A stretch of DNA of 64,000 bases from Dolichospermum sp. DET69 (GTDB lineage: Bacteria; Cyanobacteriota; Cyanobacteriia; Cyanobacteriales; Nostocaceae): positions 2,335,501 to 2,399,500 of the forward strand of contig CP070233.1 in assembly GCA_017355425.1 (NCBI GenBank). The letters are read 5' to 3'. Each line of letters opens with the position of its first letter. Positions within the stretch are counted from its first letter, which is position 1. The notes below the pieces were generated by a model that had not been told where the DNA came from, searched no databases, and worked only from the letters and a program-made list of their open reading frames with translations. The position numbers and the translations under genes are program-made. Below are positions 7,955 to 18,673 of this stretch, one piece after another.

Positions 7955-10525
7955 TTATTCACATATTTGTAATAATTTTAATAAATCCCTCACATTTATC
8001 ACTATATCTTCTGAAAAATCTTGAGGATAAATGAGATGATGAAAATGCCAACCCGGAAGAGTTTCCCCCAGTAAGTAATAATAATCTAAACTGACTAAAT
8101 TACTAATCCACCAATAACAATGATAAACATAATTGGGCGCAAATAACTCAATCACTTTAGTTCCAGGTTGGCAAAATACTAAATTTGTTAAACCACTACC
8201 ATGCGGAGATATAATAATTTCCGCTTGCGAGAATAAAGCAGCTTGTTCTAATACAGACAATGATTCTAATATTATTTCTTCAAAACCATAAGTAGCAAGT
8301 AATTTTAAAATTTCATCTTCATTCAAAACTCTGCGACTTTTAGCTAATTTACGAGTAATATAAATCCTTTTTTTAGAAGATGGAAGTTTGGTATTTTCTA
8401 AATTTAGAAACCGCTGCTTTAAAAAATCACAAGTCCATTTTGGCATCCATGCAACCGTACCAGGAAAAGAGGGAACAATTAATTGTGTTGCTTGAAGATG
8501 ATGAATTTTGTTAATATTTATTTGTTTGTGTTCAGGAATTGCTAGTAATTTTAAAGTTTCCCGTTGAAATGATAAACTATTATCAACAACAAAATAATCA
8601 ATTTCATCAAAATTACAATTATTTATTCTTAATAATTCCCATCTGGGTAAAATATCTAACATCCAATGAAAATAAATATTATTTGTTAACCCAGCTAAAA
8701 CAACTACCTTACCTGTAATACAATGAATAGGAGGTAACTTATCAACTTTAAATATAGAATGTTGACTGGGATGTTTATCAGGATGATGAGGTTGTAAAAT
8801 GGGAAAATCTGGAGAAATATCCGCTAAAAAATGTGATTCATCTGTGATAATTACAGATTGAGTTTGATCATCACTTAACCAAAATCTACCTTGGGGAATT
8901 GTGACTATAAATGAAGCAGGTAATTTAACTACTTTACCAAATCTAAAACTAAAATGTACTTGATTCTCTAGGGATTTAGGATAATTTAGTTTTACATCTA
9001 TTTCTGGATATATTTCTATATAATTATCAATAACAGTTGATTCATAAAAACCAGTAGGAGGTAAAATAGATTGAATTTGGGAAAGTTCAAAAATATCAAC
9101 ATCCTGAGTTAATATCTTAATTAGATTATCAACTAACCCAGCTATTGATGAATTAATTTCTAAGGCTTTTTGGAAACAATTAATTGCATCTGCTATTTGA
9201 TGTTTTTGTCCAAAAAGAAAACCTAAATAAACTAATGCTAAAGAAGAATTAGGTTGTATTTGCAAATGTTTCTGTAAATTTACTACTGCTTGTTCTATAT
9301 TGCGAATATTAAATAATATCATTCCTAATAAATAATAGGCTTCAGCAAAATTGTGATTAATAGCAATTGCTTTATTTACATAAAAAATTGTTTCTTCATA
9401 ATTGCCAAATCTTAACCAACATTGACTAATTATATAATTCAGATTTTCATCTTCATGAATATTGATTATTTTCGTTAAAATAGTGATTAATTCTCTAATT
9501 TGTTCAGAGTTATTTTGTTCTAAAATAATTTTACTGTATGCTAAACAAACATCTAAATTATGATAAAAATAATCAATATCTATTTCTCTTACTTGTTGTA
9601 ATAACTTAACAGCAAGTGCTGGATAATCTTTGAAAAGAGTTTGACTTAAATGAAAATACAAGTCTAGTTTATTATGAATATCTGAAAAATTCAGCAAGTT
9701 AATTAATTTAATTCCCGCATTATTAGCATTACCTAATAGTAATTTTCCACTGTTACTAATATCTAGGAGAGGTTGTAAGAATTCTGGTTGGGATTGAACT
9801 ACTTTTTGTAAATACTCAATTCCTTGATCAAAATGCTCTAAATGAATCAATGATATTGCTAAATCACTATAAGCTGCTAAATATTCTGGTTGAATTTCTA
9901 GGGATTGCTGAAAATATTGAATAGCTATATTCCACTGTTGTAAATGTGTATAACATAGTCCAATTTGATAGAAAACTAAATAATCTTGTTTTTTGATTAA
10001 TAGTGCTTTTTGATAACATTCAATTGCTAATTCAAAATTTTCTAATTTCTGCCAGATATTAGCCTGATTTAAATAAGCATCAATATAATTAGGTTCAATT
10101 TCAATTAATGTTTGCCAATAATCAATTGCTGCTTCCAGATTTCCTTGCATAGCCACTGCATGAGCTAAATTATCATATACTTGAATATTACTATCATCCC
10201 AATTTAAAATAGCTTCATAAATAGTTTGCGCTAGTTGATAATGATCATGATCTAAATATTCATCTGCTTTATTTTTGAGTAAATCAATAAACTCTATTAA
10301 ATCATTGTCTTGTAAGTCTAAGTCGCTATTAGTAAAAGTTGATAACCAAATTGATTGAGATTCAATTTCATTTCCTTGCAATAACCAAGCTAATCCTAAA
10401 TACCAGTAATTAGAAATTAAGTTAGGAGCTAATTCGATACATTTTTCATAAATATTGATAGCTGCTATAAAATCTCTTTGTTGTAAATAAATATCAGCTT
10501 GCTGTTTAAGTTGTGTAATATCCAT
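7955..10525 (-). CDS. TPR-repeat protein with C-terminal GT61 (DUF563) glycosyltransferase domain
   Basis: An 856-residue protein. Residues 1-470 are a run of TPR units (ANIWQKLENFELAIECYQKA, YLLGMILFNIRNIEQAV). Residues about 560-850 match the GT61/DUF563 fold: GLTNNIYFHWMLDILPRWELL near 620, KRIYITRKLAKSRRVLNEDE near 720, and FSQAEIIISPHGSGLTNLVF near 765 with the invariant HGSGLTN. GT61 enzymes add xylose or GlcNAc to glycans or proteins. TPRs probably select a protein partner. The start of the TPR region (NYWYLGLAWLLQGNE) resembles that of the OGT-like protein at 199-2412, so the two may have shared ancestry in that part. The gene lies upstream of the pilin pair on the same strand. Confidence 0.87.
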   Translation of the reverse strand: MDITQLKQQADIYLQQRDFIAAINIYEKCIELAPNLISNYWYLGLAWLLQGNEIESQSIWLSTFTNSDLDLQDNDLIEFIDLLKNKADEYLDHDHYQLAQTIYEAILNWDDSNIQVYDNLAHAVAMQGNLEAAIDYWQTLIEIEPNYIDAYLNQANIWQKLENFELAIECYQKALLIKKQDYLVFYQIGLCYTHLQQWNIAIQYFQQSLEIQPEYLAAYSDLAISLIHLEHFDQGIEYLQKVVQSQPEFLQPLLDISNSGKLLLGNANNAGIKLINLLNFSDIHNKLDLYFHLSQTLFKDYPALAVKLLQQVREIDIDYFYHNLDVCLAYSKIILEQNNSEQIRELITILTKIINIHEDENLNYIISQCWLRFGNYEETIFYVNKAIAINHNFAEAYYLLGMILFNIRNIEQAVVNLQKHLQIQPNSSLALVYLGFLFGQKHQIADAINCFQKALEINSSIAGLVDNLIKILTQDVDIFELSQIQSILPPTGFYESTVIDNYIEIYPEIDVKLNYPKSLENQVHFSFRFGKVVKLPASFIVTIPQGRFWLSDDQTQSVIITDESHFLADISPDFPILQPHHPDKHPSQHSIFKVDKLPPIHCITGKVVVLAGLTNNIYFHWMLDILPRWELLRINNCNFDEIDYFVVDNSLSFQRETLKLLAIPEHKQININKIHHLQATQLIVPSFPGTVAWMPKWTCDFLKQRFLNLENTKLPSSKKRIYITRKLAKSRRVLNEDEILKLLATYGFEEIILESLSVLEQAALFSQAEIIISPHGSGLTNLVFCQPGTKVIELFAPNYVYHCYWWISNLVSLDYYYLLGETLPGWHFHHLIYPQDFSEDIVINVRDLLKLLQICE

Positions 10526-10571
10526 TTAATTAATTATTATAGCGGTTCTTGGTCGGATGAAATACAATCGA

Positions 10572-10590
10572 GGGCGGGGAAACCCCGCCC
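10572..10590. repeat. GC-rich dispersed hairpin GGGCGGGG-AAA-CCCCGCCC
   Basis: A perfect 8-bp stem with an AAA loop, followed by CTACAG. The copy at 63224-63242 (complement strand GGGTGGGG-AAA-CCCCACCC, then CTACAG) has a paired C-G to T-A change, which shows that stem pairing is retained. The rest of 10526-10888 holds the 68-bp element listed next and a heptamer run before the ROK gene. Confidence 0.6.
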
Positions 10591-10674
10591 CTACAGGGTT
10601 TGTAATTTAATAACTGTATCTTATCTAAGTGCATACAGCTATATCTAAAAATAACTAAACATTTAGAAAATTCC

Positions 10675-10742
10675 TTAGTCCACTTCAGTGGACTTGAGCT
10701 ATTAGACAGGGAATTAATTCCCTGTCGGGTGTGGGAGCCAAC
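10675..10742 (-). repeat. 68-bp two-hairpin repeat, copy in minus orientation
   Basis: On the minus strand it reads gttggctcccacacccg, then hairpin GACAGGGAATTAATTCCCTGTC split around its centre, then taatagctcaagtc, then hairpin AGTCCACTGAAGTGGACT. An equally long copy at 29448-29515 keeps both hairpins with different stem bases. Confidence 0.65.
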
Positions 10743-10860
10743 AGATAAGCTATAACTACAATATTATTTTGATATTATTTCAGTCCGTCTACCTACAAAA
10801 ATACCAAAACCTTAATAACGCTGCGTTACCAACTTCGTTCTAACATACTCTACAATACCA

Positions 10861-10893
10861 ATGACTAATGACCAATGACTAACAACTAATGAC
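10861..10893 (+). repeat. ATGACTA/ATGACCA heptamer run overlapping the ROK start codon
   Basis: Four to five imperfect heptamers (atgacta, atgacca, atgacta, acaacta, atgacta). The last one supplies the start codon of the ROK kinase (ATGACTAAA). No Shine-Dalgarno sequence is visible. Each unit offers an ATG, but not always in frame. Confidence 0.6.
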
Positions 10894-11779
10894 TAAACAA
10901 GTAATTGGAATTGATTTAGGGGGAACTGCGATTAAGTTAGGACGATTCACAGCAGATGGTAATTGTTTACAATCTATATCTGTGGATACTCCCCAACCAG
11001 CAACACCAGAGGCTGTATTATCTACAATGGTAGATGCGATCGCCCAAATTGACCCTCACAATGAAAGTATCGCTATTGGTTTAGGTACTCCTGGTCCTGC
11101 TGATGCTACAGGAAGAATTGCCAAAGTTGCTATTAATCTAGTAGGATGGCATGATATCCCCTTAGCAGATTGGTTAGAGGCTAAAACTGGTAAACCGACA
11201 ATTTTAGCTAATGATGCTAATTGTGCTGGTTTAGGAGAAGCTTGGCTAGGTGCAGGCCGAAATTTCCCCAATTTGATTTTACTGACTTTGGGAACTGGTG
11301 TTGGTGGGGCAATTATTATTAATGGTAAATTATTTGTAGGACACCAAGGTGCAGCAGCAGAATTAGGTTTAATTACCTTATATCCTGATGGACCAATGTG
11401 TAATAGTGGTAATCAAGGTTCATTAGAACAGCATACTTCAATTTCTGCTATCCGTCGGCGTACAGGCAAAGAACCCGCAGAATTAGGCGCACTTGCCCAA
11501 GCTGGAGATGTAGAAGCCTTAACCTTTTGGCAAGAATATGGTAAAGACTTAGGAATTGGTTTAACCAGTTTACTCTATGTCCTCACACCCCAAGCAATTA
11601 TTATTGGTGGTGGTGTGAGCGCGAGTTTTGAGTTTTTCTTACCGTCACTGAAAGCAGAAATCGAAAACCGAGTTTTACCAACTTCCCGCGCAGGGTTACA
11701 AATTCTCCCAGCAGAATTAGGAAATGCAGCGGGAATGGTAGGCGCTGCTAAATTAGCATTAACAACAGTTAACAGTTAA
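10889..11779 (+). CDS. ROK-family sugar kinase (putative glucokinase)
   Basis: A 296-residue ROK kinase. The N-terminal phosphate loop is IGIDLGGTAIKLGRF. Substrate and catalytic residues are in LANDANCAGLGEAWLGAG (Asn-Asp, general base) near 108, followed by LTLGTGVGGAIIINGKLFVG and GAAAELGL near 150. It should phosphorylate glucose or a related hexose in the cytosol. The usual ROK zinc motif CxCGxxGCxE is reduced to CNSGNQGSLE, leaving only the first Cys. Zn binding is therefore doubtful, though this may be normal for cyanobacterial members. Both the start codon and the stop codon lie inside heptamer tandem repeats. Confidence 0.87.
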   Translation: MTKQVIGIDLGGTAIKLGRFTADGNCLQSISVDTPQPATPEAVLSTMVDAIAQIDPHNESIAIGLGTPGPADATGRIAKVAINLVGWHDIPLADWLEAKTGKPTILANDANCAGLGEAWLGAGRNFPNLILLTLGTGVGGAIIINGKLFVGHQGAAAELGLITLYPDGPMCNSGNQGSLEQHTSISAIRRRTGKEPAELGALAQAGDVEALTFWQEYGKDLGIGLTSLLYVLTPQAIIIGGGVSASFEFFLPSLKAEIENRVLPTSRAGLQILPAELGNAAGMVGAAKLALTTVNS

Positions 11780-11859
11780 CTGTTAACTGTTAACTGTTAA
11801 CTGTTAACTGTTAACTGTTAACCGTCAACCGTCAACCGTCAACCGTCAACCGTCAACTG
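11764..11859 (+). repeat. Heptamer short tandem repeat (GTTAACT, then GTCAACC)
   Basis: About eight units of gttaact change into about six units of gtcaacc, filling the whole space between the convergent ROK and pyrG genes. It begins before the ROK stop codon, so the C-terminal residues (TTVNS) are encoded by the repeat. The self-complementary gttaac core can fold and might end transcription. Confidence 0.8.
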
Positions 11860-11860
11860 A

Positions 11861-13522
<1,662 letters not shown>

Positions 13523-13715
13523 CTAAATATAGATTGCGTCTCCAAAGAGGAGAATTTGTGTAGACAATTTTGTAGGCTTGTATGAAGGATGAATTTTCCC
13601 CCATGACTAAATTCCCTTATTTGCGGCCAATGTATTGCGACTTTTACGTTCATGTATAATTCCATCTTGACCATTGTGCCACAGTCCCTATACTGAAATA
13701 TAACTGTGTTTGTCC

Positions 13716-15470
13716 ATGAAAAAACTCTTAGGATTAGTATTATTTAATTTTGTATTTACCTCCTCAGTTGCGTTAGCACAAGAACCTCTTTTAGTAGTTT
13801 TTCCCCCGACAAACTACCAAACCAGCACAGAAAAAATATTTTTTATCGGTACAGCACCACCGGACGGGCAAGTTTTAATTAATGGTAAACTCGTTAACCG
13901 TAGCAAGGCCGGGCATTTTTCCCCTAGTTTTCCCTTGCAGATAGGAGAAAATATATTTAAAGTCCGTTATCAAAATCAAGAACGAGAGATTAAGATCATT
14001 AGGCTGTCTACTCAACCTCAGTTACCCCAGGGCTTGGGCTTTGCGAAAGATTCCTTGACTCCTAATGCCGATATTGCCAGATTACCAGGAGAACTAATTT
14101 GTTTTAGTGCAGTTGCACCACCTCAAGCAACTGTCTCGGTTAACCTAGTGAATCAAAATATTGCCCTTTTACCCCAACCTCCACAAGCACAATTACCTCC
14201 CAATTCGAGTATTTTGACGGGGTTAAATCAACCTAATCTATCTAGTCTTACCAAATACCAAGGTTGCACAACAGTCACAAATGCTGCTGATTTAGGAAAA
14301 CCTCAATTTAATTTACAACTGAATAATCAAAGAATAACTCAAACTGGTTTGGGCAAAATCGAAATTCTGTCTCCCACACAGTTAGCAGTTGCAGAAATTA
14401 CATCGGAATCAGGCGTTGCTCGCACGGGACCCAGCACCGATTATTCACGACTAACACCATTGCCAAAAGGGACTAGGGCAAGTGTGACGGGGAAAGAAGG
14501 TGAATGGTTGCGCTTAGACTATGGAGCTTGGATTAATAGCAAAGAAACCAAAATTATATCAGGTGCGATCGCTTCACAGATAGCCATTCATAGTGTAGGT
14601 TATCGGCAATTGTCTGAAGCGACAGAGATTCGTTTTCCTTTAGAAGCTGCTGTGCCGGTGAGTGTAGAACAGGGAAATAACTCTTTTATTCTCACTCTCT
14701 ACAATACCACTGCTAAAACAGACACAATTCGTCTAGATGATGACCCTCTGATTTCTCGCCTAGATTGGCAACAGGTAAGTCCTACACAGGTAAAATATAC
14801 TTTTAACCTCAAAAAGCTCCAACAGTGGGGCTATAAGCTGAGGTATGATCATACAACTTTGGTTTTAACTTTACGTCATCCACCCAATCTTGAAAATAAC
14901 AAACGCCTACCTTTATCTGGCATCAAGATTTTACTTGATCCAGGGCATGGTGGGAAAGAATCTGGTGCTAGTGGTCCAACTGGGTATTTGGAAAAAGATG
15001 TGAATTTGATAATTTCTAAATTACTGCGAGATGAGTTGGCCAAGCGCGGCGCTAAGGTAGTAATGACCAGAGAAGATGATCGAGATGTGTCTTTGGTCGA
15101 ACGTCAGGTAATCATTGGTAAAGAAGAACCTGCAATTTCTCTTTCCATCCATCATAACTCTTTACCAGATAATGGTGATGCCGAAAGAACCAAAGGATTT
15201 TCCAGTTTTTGGTATCATCCTCAAGCACATGGTATCGCCATATTCTTACATAATTACGTAGTCAAAAACCTCCGTAAACCTTCTGCTGGCGTATTTTGGA
15301 ATAATTTAGCCCTGACTCGTCCTAGTGCTGCACCTTCGGTATTATTGGAGTTGGGGTTTATGAGTAATCCTGATGAATTTGAGGAGATAGTTAATCCTCA
15401 AGCACAGAAGAAAATGGCTAATACGTTGGCTGACGGGATAACTGAATGGTTTAAAATGGTGAAAGAATAA
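13716..15470 (+). CDS. Secreted N-acetylmuramoyl-L-alanine amidase (Amidase_3) with SH3-like domain
   Basis: A 584-residue exported cell-wall hydrolase. A signal peptide (KKLLGLVLFNFVFTSSVALA) leads to a beta-rich region, then a bacterial SH3-type domain near 230-285 (SGVARTGPSTDYSRLTPLPKG). The Amidase_3 catalytic domain spans about 405-580. Its zinc ligands and catalytic residues are visible in LLDPGHGGKESGA, GYLEKDVNL, SLSIHHNSLPD and VLLELGFMSNPDEF. It should cut the amide bond between MurNAc and the stem peptide in the periplasm. Family members act in cell separation, septal nanopores or wall turnover, and the exact role here is not known. The ATG at 13716 is chosen over a TTG two codons earlier. 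Confidence 0.9.
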   Translation: MKKLLGLVLFNFVFTSSVALAQEPLLVVFPPTNYQTSTEKIFFIGTAPPDGQVLINGKLVNRSKAGHFSPSFPLQIGENIFKVRYQNQEREIKIIRLSTQPQLPQGLGFAKDSLTPNADIARLPGELICFSAVAPPQATVSVNLVNQNIALLPQPPQAQLPPNSSILTGLNQPNLSSLTKYQGCTTVTNAADLGKPQFNLQLNNQRITQTGLGKIEILSPTQLAVAEITSESGVARTGPSTDYSRLTPLPKGTRASVTGKEGEWLRLDYGAWINSKETKIISGAIASQIAIHSVGYRQLSEATEIRFPLEAAVPVSVEQGNNSFILTLYNTTAKTDTIRLDDDPLISRLDWQQVSPTQVKYTFNLKKLQQWGYKLRYDHTTLVLTLRHPPNLENNKRLPLSGIKILLDPGHGGKESGASGPTGYLEKDVNLIISKLLRDELAKRGAKVVMTREDDRDVSLVERQVIIGKEEPAISLSIHHNSLPDNGDAERTKGFSSFWYHPQAHGIAIFLHNYVVKNLRKPSAGVFWNNLALTRPSAAPSVLLELGFMSNPDEFEEIVNPQAQKKMANTLADGITEWFKMVKE

Positions 15471-15476
15471 CACCCC

Positions 15477-15512
15477 ACCCCTAACCCCTCCCCGCAAGCG
15501 AGGAGGGGGACT
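15477..15512. repeat. CCCCTCCCCGCAAGCGAGGAGGGG hairpin core between convergent genes
   Basis: The stem cccctcc/ggagggg encloses a gcaagc-type loop. It is the same core found in the TA-flanked miniature elements at 46215-46300 and 62374-62479, but the ends are missing. It lies between the amidase and HNH stop codons and could act as a bidirectional terminator. Confidence 0.5.
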
Positions 15513-15525
15513 GGATTATTTTTGG

Positions 15526-15771
15526 TTAGGTGTCAAAATGTCTGTGAAAACGATTGTCAATTTTATTGGTTTTCTGTTGGTTGCAAGTTAAACAGAGTGT
15601 TTGTAAGTTACTAATATCGTTTTTTCCCCCACGAGATAAGGGGATAATATGATCAATGGTGAGTTGAGTTTCTTGGGAGATTTTACCACAGCTTTGACAT
15701 TGATATTTATCTCTTTGGAAAACATAGTTTCTGACTTCTGGGGGTATGGGGATTCGTGGGGTTTTGTTCAT
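15526..15771 (-). CDS. Small HNH endonuclease-domain protein
   Basis: An 81-residue protein that is essentially one HNH module. It has CQSCG, LTIDHIIPLSRGGKNDISNL with the metal-binding Asp-His, and LCLTCNQQK completing a four-Cys zinc site. The family cuts or nicks DNA, and single-domain forms are common in cyanobacteria and often have unknown roles. The ATG at 15771 gives a normal N-terminus. A longer frame (to 15798) would add residues encoded by the GTCTGAATCAGG repeat, whose edge abuts this gene. Confidence 0.82.
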   Translation of the reverse strand: MNKTPRIPIPPEVRNYVFQRDKYQCQSCGKISQETQLTIDHIIPLSRGGKNDISNLQTLCLTCNQQKTNKIDNRFHRHFDT

Positions 15772-15774
15772 GTT

Positions 15775-15832
15775 TTTTGTCTGAATCAGGATAACCACCG
15801 ATTACAGGATTTACAGGATTGTAATTTGATGA
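15775..15832 (+). repeat. GTCTGAATCAGGAT-family repeat, plus orientation
   Basis: ttgtctgaatcaggat is followed by degenerate aggat units (ttacaggatttacagg). This is an isolated member of the family that forms the arrays at 48.8-50.4, 59.0-59.9 and 60.4-60.8 kb. Confidence 0.75.
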
Positions 15833-15931
15833 TTGATAGATGAGATTCATATATTTATTCTTCCATCTCACTTTATAAATATTCACTTTTCTCTATACCA
15901 ATTATCAACAACTAACGAATAATCAAACAAT

Positions 15932-15976
15932 CACATCCTGTACATCCTTAAATCCTGGACATCCTGATTCAGACAA
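15932..15976 (-). repeat. GTCTGAATCAGGAT-family repeat, minus orientation
   Basis: catcctgtacatccttaaat, cctggacatcctgattcaga: the same family inverted relative to 15775-15832. The two face each other across about 100 bp of AT-rich DNA. Further members are at 16021-16036 (plus) and 18303-18340 (minus), so the IS region sits among them. Confidence 0.75.
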
Positions 15977-16037
15977 TAATATGCTATTTTCAATACAGCA
16001 TACATGAAACGAGAAAATTTTTTGTCTGAATCATCCC

Positions 16038-16124
16038 TTGATTTTACCTGCCATAGTTGTTGCTCCTCAGATTTTTTCTGGCCAGTTGGAAATTGGTAAA
16101 TTTGCCGAAGCACAAGGAGCATTT
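16038..16124 (+). pseudogene. Fragment of an ABC transporter membrane domain (SbmA/BacA/YddA-like), truncated at the IS end
   Basis: Translation from 16038 gives about 29 residues, including LPAIVVAPQIFSGQLEIG and KFAEAQGAF. They resemble the late membrane-domain segment of SbmA/BacA-like ABC transporters (the PxxVVAPxxFxGxxxxG...F pattern). The fragment starts right after a GTCTGAATCA repeat and ends exactly at the IS inverted repeat at 16125. The rest of the gene is not found beyond the other IS end (18297 on), which is repeat DNA. It is a relic of a deleted gene. Confidence 0.5.
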
Positions 16125-18296
16125 AACCCACATTCCGCACTTCAAAAGTAGTATAAACAAACTACATTAAGAGCCAATTAAAACTTATGATTTTAACAAT
16201 CAAGTATCAATGAAAAATAAAATTATCAACGCAAAGAATTAAGCTTTTATTGGGTTTTAAAAGCTATTTCAACAACAATATTTAATTGGATGTGTGAATC
16301 AAATCTCAAAAAATTAACCGATAAGACCGTAAAACCAGAGAGAAAAACTAAGACAATAAATAATATTTTTGACAAGCCCTAGGTAGGAATTGCAAGATAT
16401 GAAAATGCGAATCCGTTAAATTAAGAATTCGTTGAAATCCTTGTGTCATCAAAAGATGAATACCTTGGAAACATTGAAATATCCATCTTAATGTAGGAGA
16501 TTCTGTGGGTCTATTCAGTTGATTTTTAACTGTGGCTTTTTGTGCCTTCAATGACATTCTTAATTGTCTTTGTCCTAAATTATAAACCAAAAGGCATAAT
16601 GCCATTAACATCATCATTGTCTCTACTCTTTCAGGATTTTTCACAAACAGACTATCCGCGAAAAATAACGGGTCTTTGATAAATCTAAATCCTCTTTCTG
16701 TAGATTGTTGTTCTTTATATATTTTGAGGATTTCTTCTGACTCTAACTCAATCGTATCCAAAATATTGGTGGCTAAAATAAATCTGCCACAAGAGTTTTG
16801 CTGTTGTGTAATTAACTCCTGATTTTCTCTTAATTTACATTTCACTCTATAAACTGTTGTTTTCCCTTGATTGGTTTGAGTAATTTCCCAGTCTGATATT
16901 TGATGATATTTTAATTTGGCTGTTATTTCTTCGATTTTTAATTCTGTCAAAGATTTATCTGGAAATTCTTCCTGTTCTAATTTCGCTACTTGTTTGTTAA
17001 CTTTCAAAAACTCTTCTTGGATTTTTTTGTCTAGTTTATTTAAGTCTGCTTTTTTCCTCTCTGCACTTTCTACTAATAACCATCTTTGCTCTATTCCTCC
17101 ATAAGATACTTTCTCTTCGAGATAGCTATAACCCTTTATTTTAGAGGCTTTCAGGTCATTATTTATGAAGGCTTTCACTAAATTTTTCGCTTTTTTAATG
17201 GATAATGGTACTCGAGTTATCCATTTCATGTTCGACATTAATTTTAAGTTACTTTCGCTATACAATGCACTGTCAGCCACCATGATACTTTCAAAATCTA
17301 CTTGTTTAGAATATTCTACTAAGATGTGAGCGAATACTGCTTTATCTGATTCGTTTCCTGATGCTCCTCTGAAAAATAATGGTATATCTCCATCACTACT
17401 TACTATTAAATCTAATATACATTGTTTTAAGTCGGGGCGATGGTCACGGGAATACCCCTGTGTGATATTAATCGGATTTTCTTTGTTTATTCCTAATTCT
17501 TTCTCTGGATTATTGAGGCAATTATCATATTTTCCATGTAAATGTAATGAGCTTGAGTCTAAATGGGAATATTTTGTGTCTATTCCATATTTCTTTACTA
17601 CTTCTAAGGCAATGATTAAGAATAATTTAGTTAAGCCATATTTGTAAAGTTTATCCATGACTCTACCTATTTTATCGTCATTTAAATCTTCCGCTTTTAT
17701 CCCTCCTCCTATTAAATTTTCTACGGCTTTGTCTTGAAAGAATTCTGGAAATAAATATAGTGGTCTTGATACAAAACCTAGTCCATTGAGAATAATTGCT
17801 TTGACTACTTCTCAATAGTTTACTTTCTCTCTACTATCCACCGAAAATATTTCATTGATTTTTTCTACTATTCCTATCTCATCTATTATTCCTGTTATTA
17901 TTCCTAAGTGATCTATATTTTTACTCTCAATATCTTCTTGTTGGTAATTCATAATATGAAGGCATTTTTATGTAATTCAGTCTCATTCTCTCATTTTTTC
18001 CTGAATTTATGATCAATGCCTTATGAATTTCTATTTAGTAGTCAAATGGAAATTAATGTCTATATTTTTACTGGCTTAATTGCGTATTTGTGTTTAGCCC
18101 TCTATGCTGCTTATGATACTTGTATATGTACTACAAATTGAAGTGCGGAATGTGGGTTATTAATTTGAATTCGTTGGCAATCTTTATATTACTGTCTATA
18201 TTTATTACTAACTAAACTATGTGTTTATGTTTAACCTATTTCTGCTACTTATTACACTCATGACTGTACTACACAATGAAGTGCGGAATGTGGGTT
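16125..18296 (-). mobile_element. IS1634-like insertion sequence with duplicated right end
   Basis: The terminal inverted repeat aacccacattccgcacttca at 16125-16144 is matched perfectly by its complement at 18277-18296, and again at 18139-18158. The two right ends are preceded by related but diverged ~100-bp segments (gtctatatttttactggctt versus gtctatatttattactaact). One transposase gene (16348-17952, broken) lies inside. No clear target duplication is seen (left flank gcattt, right flank taaact). Confidence 0.85.
16348..17952 (-). pseudogene. IS1634/IS4-superfamily DDE transposase interrupted by a TGA codon
   Basis: The frame opens at ATG 17952 (MNYQQEDIESKNIDHLG). It meets TGA at 17812-17814, in the phrase VDSREKVNY-stop-EVVKAIILNGLGF, then stays open to 16348. 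Read through, it would be 534 residues, the usual size. DDE-type residues are visible in HLDSSSLHLHGKYD, IMVADSALYSESNLKL and TERGFRFIKDPLFFADSLF. Many relatives have Trp at the stop position, so a single TGG-to-TGA change is the simplest explanation. The downstream ATG at 17658 could start a 436-residue protein lacking the N-terminal domain, which is unlikely to be active. Confidence 0.85.
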
Positions 18297-18356
18297 TAAA
18301 CTCATCATCCTGAAAATCCTGAAAATCCTGATTCAGACATATTATTTAAACTCTAA

Positions 18357-18433
18357 GTAGGGTGCGTTACGGCTATGCCAACGCACCTTAGGCTAGATAA
18401 GTGGTGCGTTACGCTGTCGCTAACGCACCCTAC
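18357..18433. repeat. Palindromic GTAGGGTGCGTTA repeat
   Basis: Perfect 13-bp outer arms (gtagggtgcgtta at 18357-18369 and its complement at 18421-18433). Inner copies of the same palindrome (cgttac...aacgcacc, ggtgcgttac) make it a nested inverted repeat. This gtgcgttac-type repeat is common in cyanobacterial intergenic DNA. The rest of 18434-18673 shows no gene. Confidence 0.7.
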
Positions 18434-18673
18434 GTGCTATATCAAAAATCAAATATTAGTCTTATAGTTTGGATTGATATTATTATAAGTAAATACCCTT
18501 GGTTTAACATGAACCGTTTTGATGTACAGCTTTTAATTAAGATGCAATACAGTTAGTAATTTTATGACCCGTCTCAACAGTGGCTGTATTCCACTCAGAA
18601 AACTTTCAGATAGAAGCATTACAGGCTATATGCAGGTTATAATTCTTTTTGCGGAGCAACTTTACAAAAATTT

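Noticed and set aside
15775-15798. Upstream extension of the HNH protein
   Set aside because: The extra residues are encoded by the GTCTGAATCAGG repeat edge, and the ATG at 15771 gives the normal family start.
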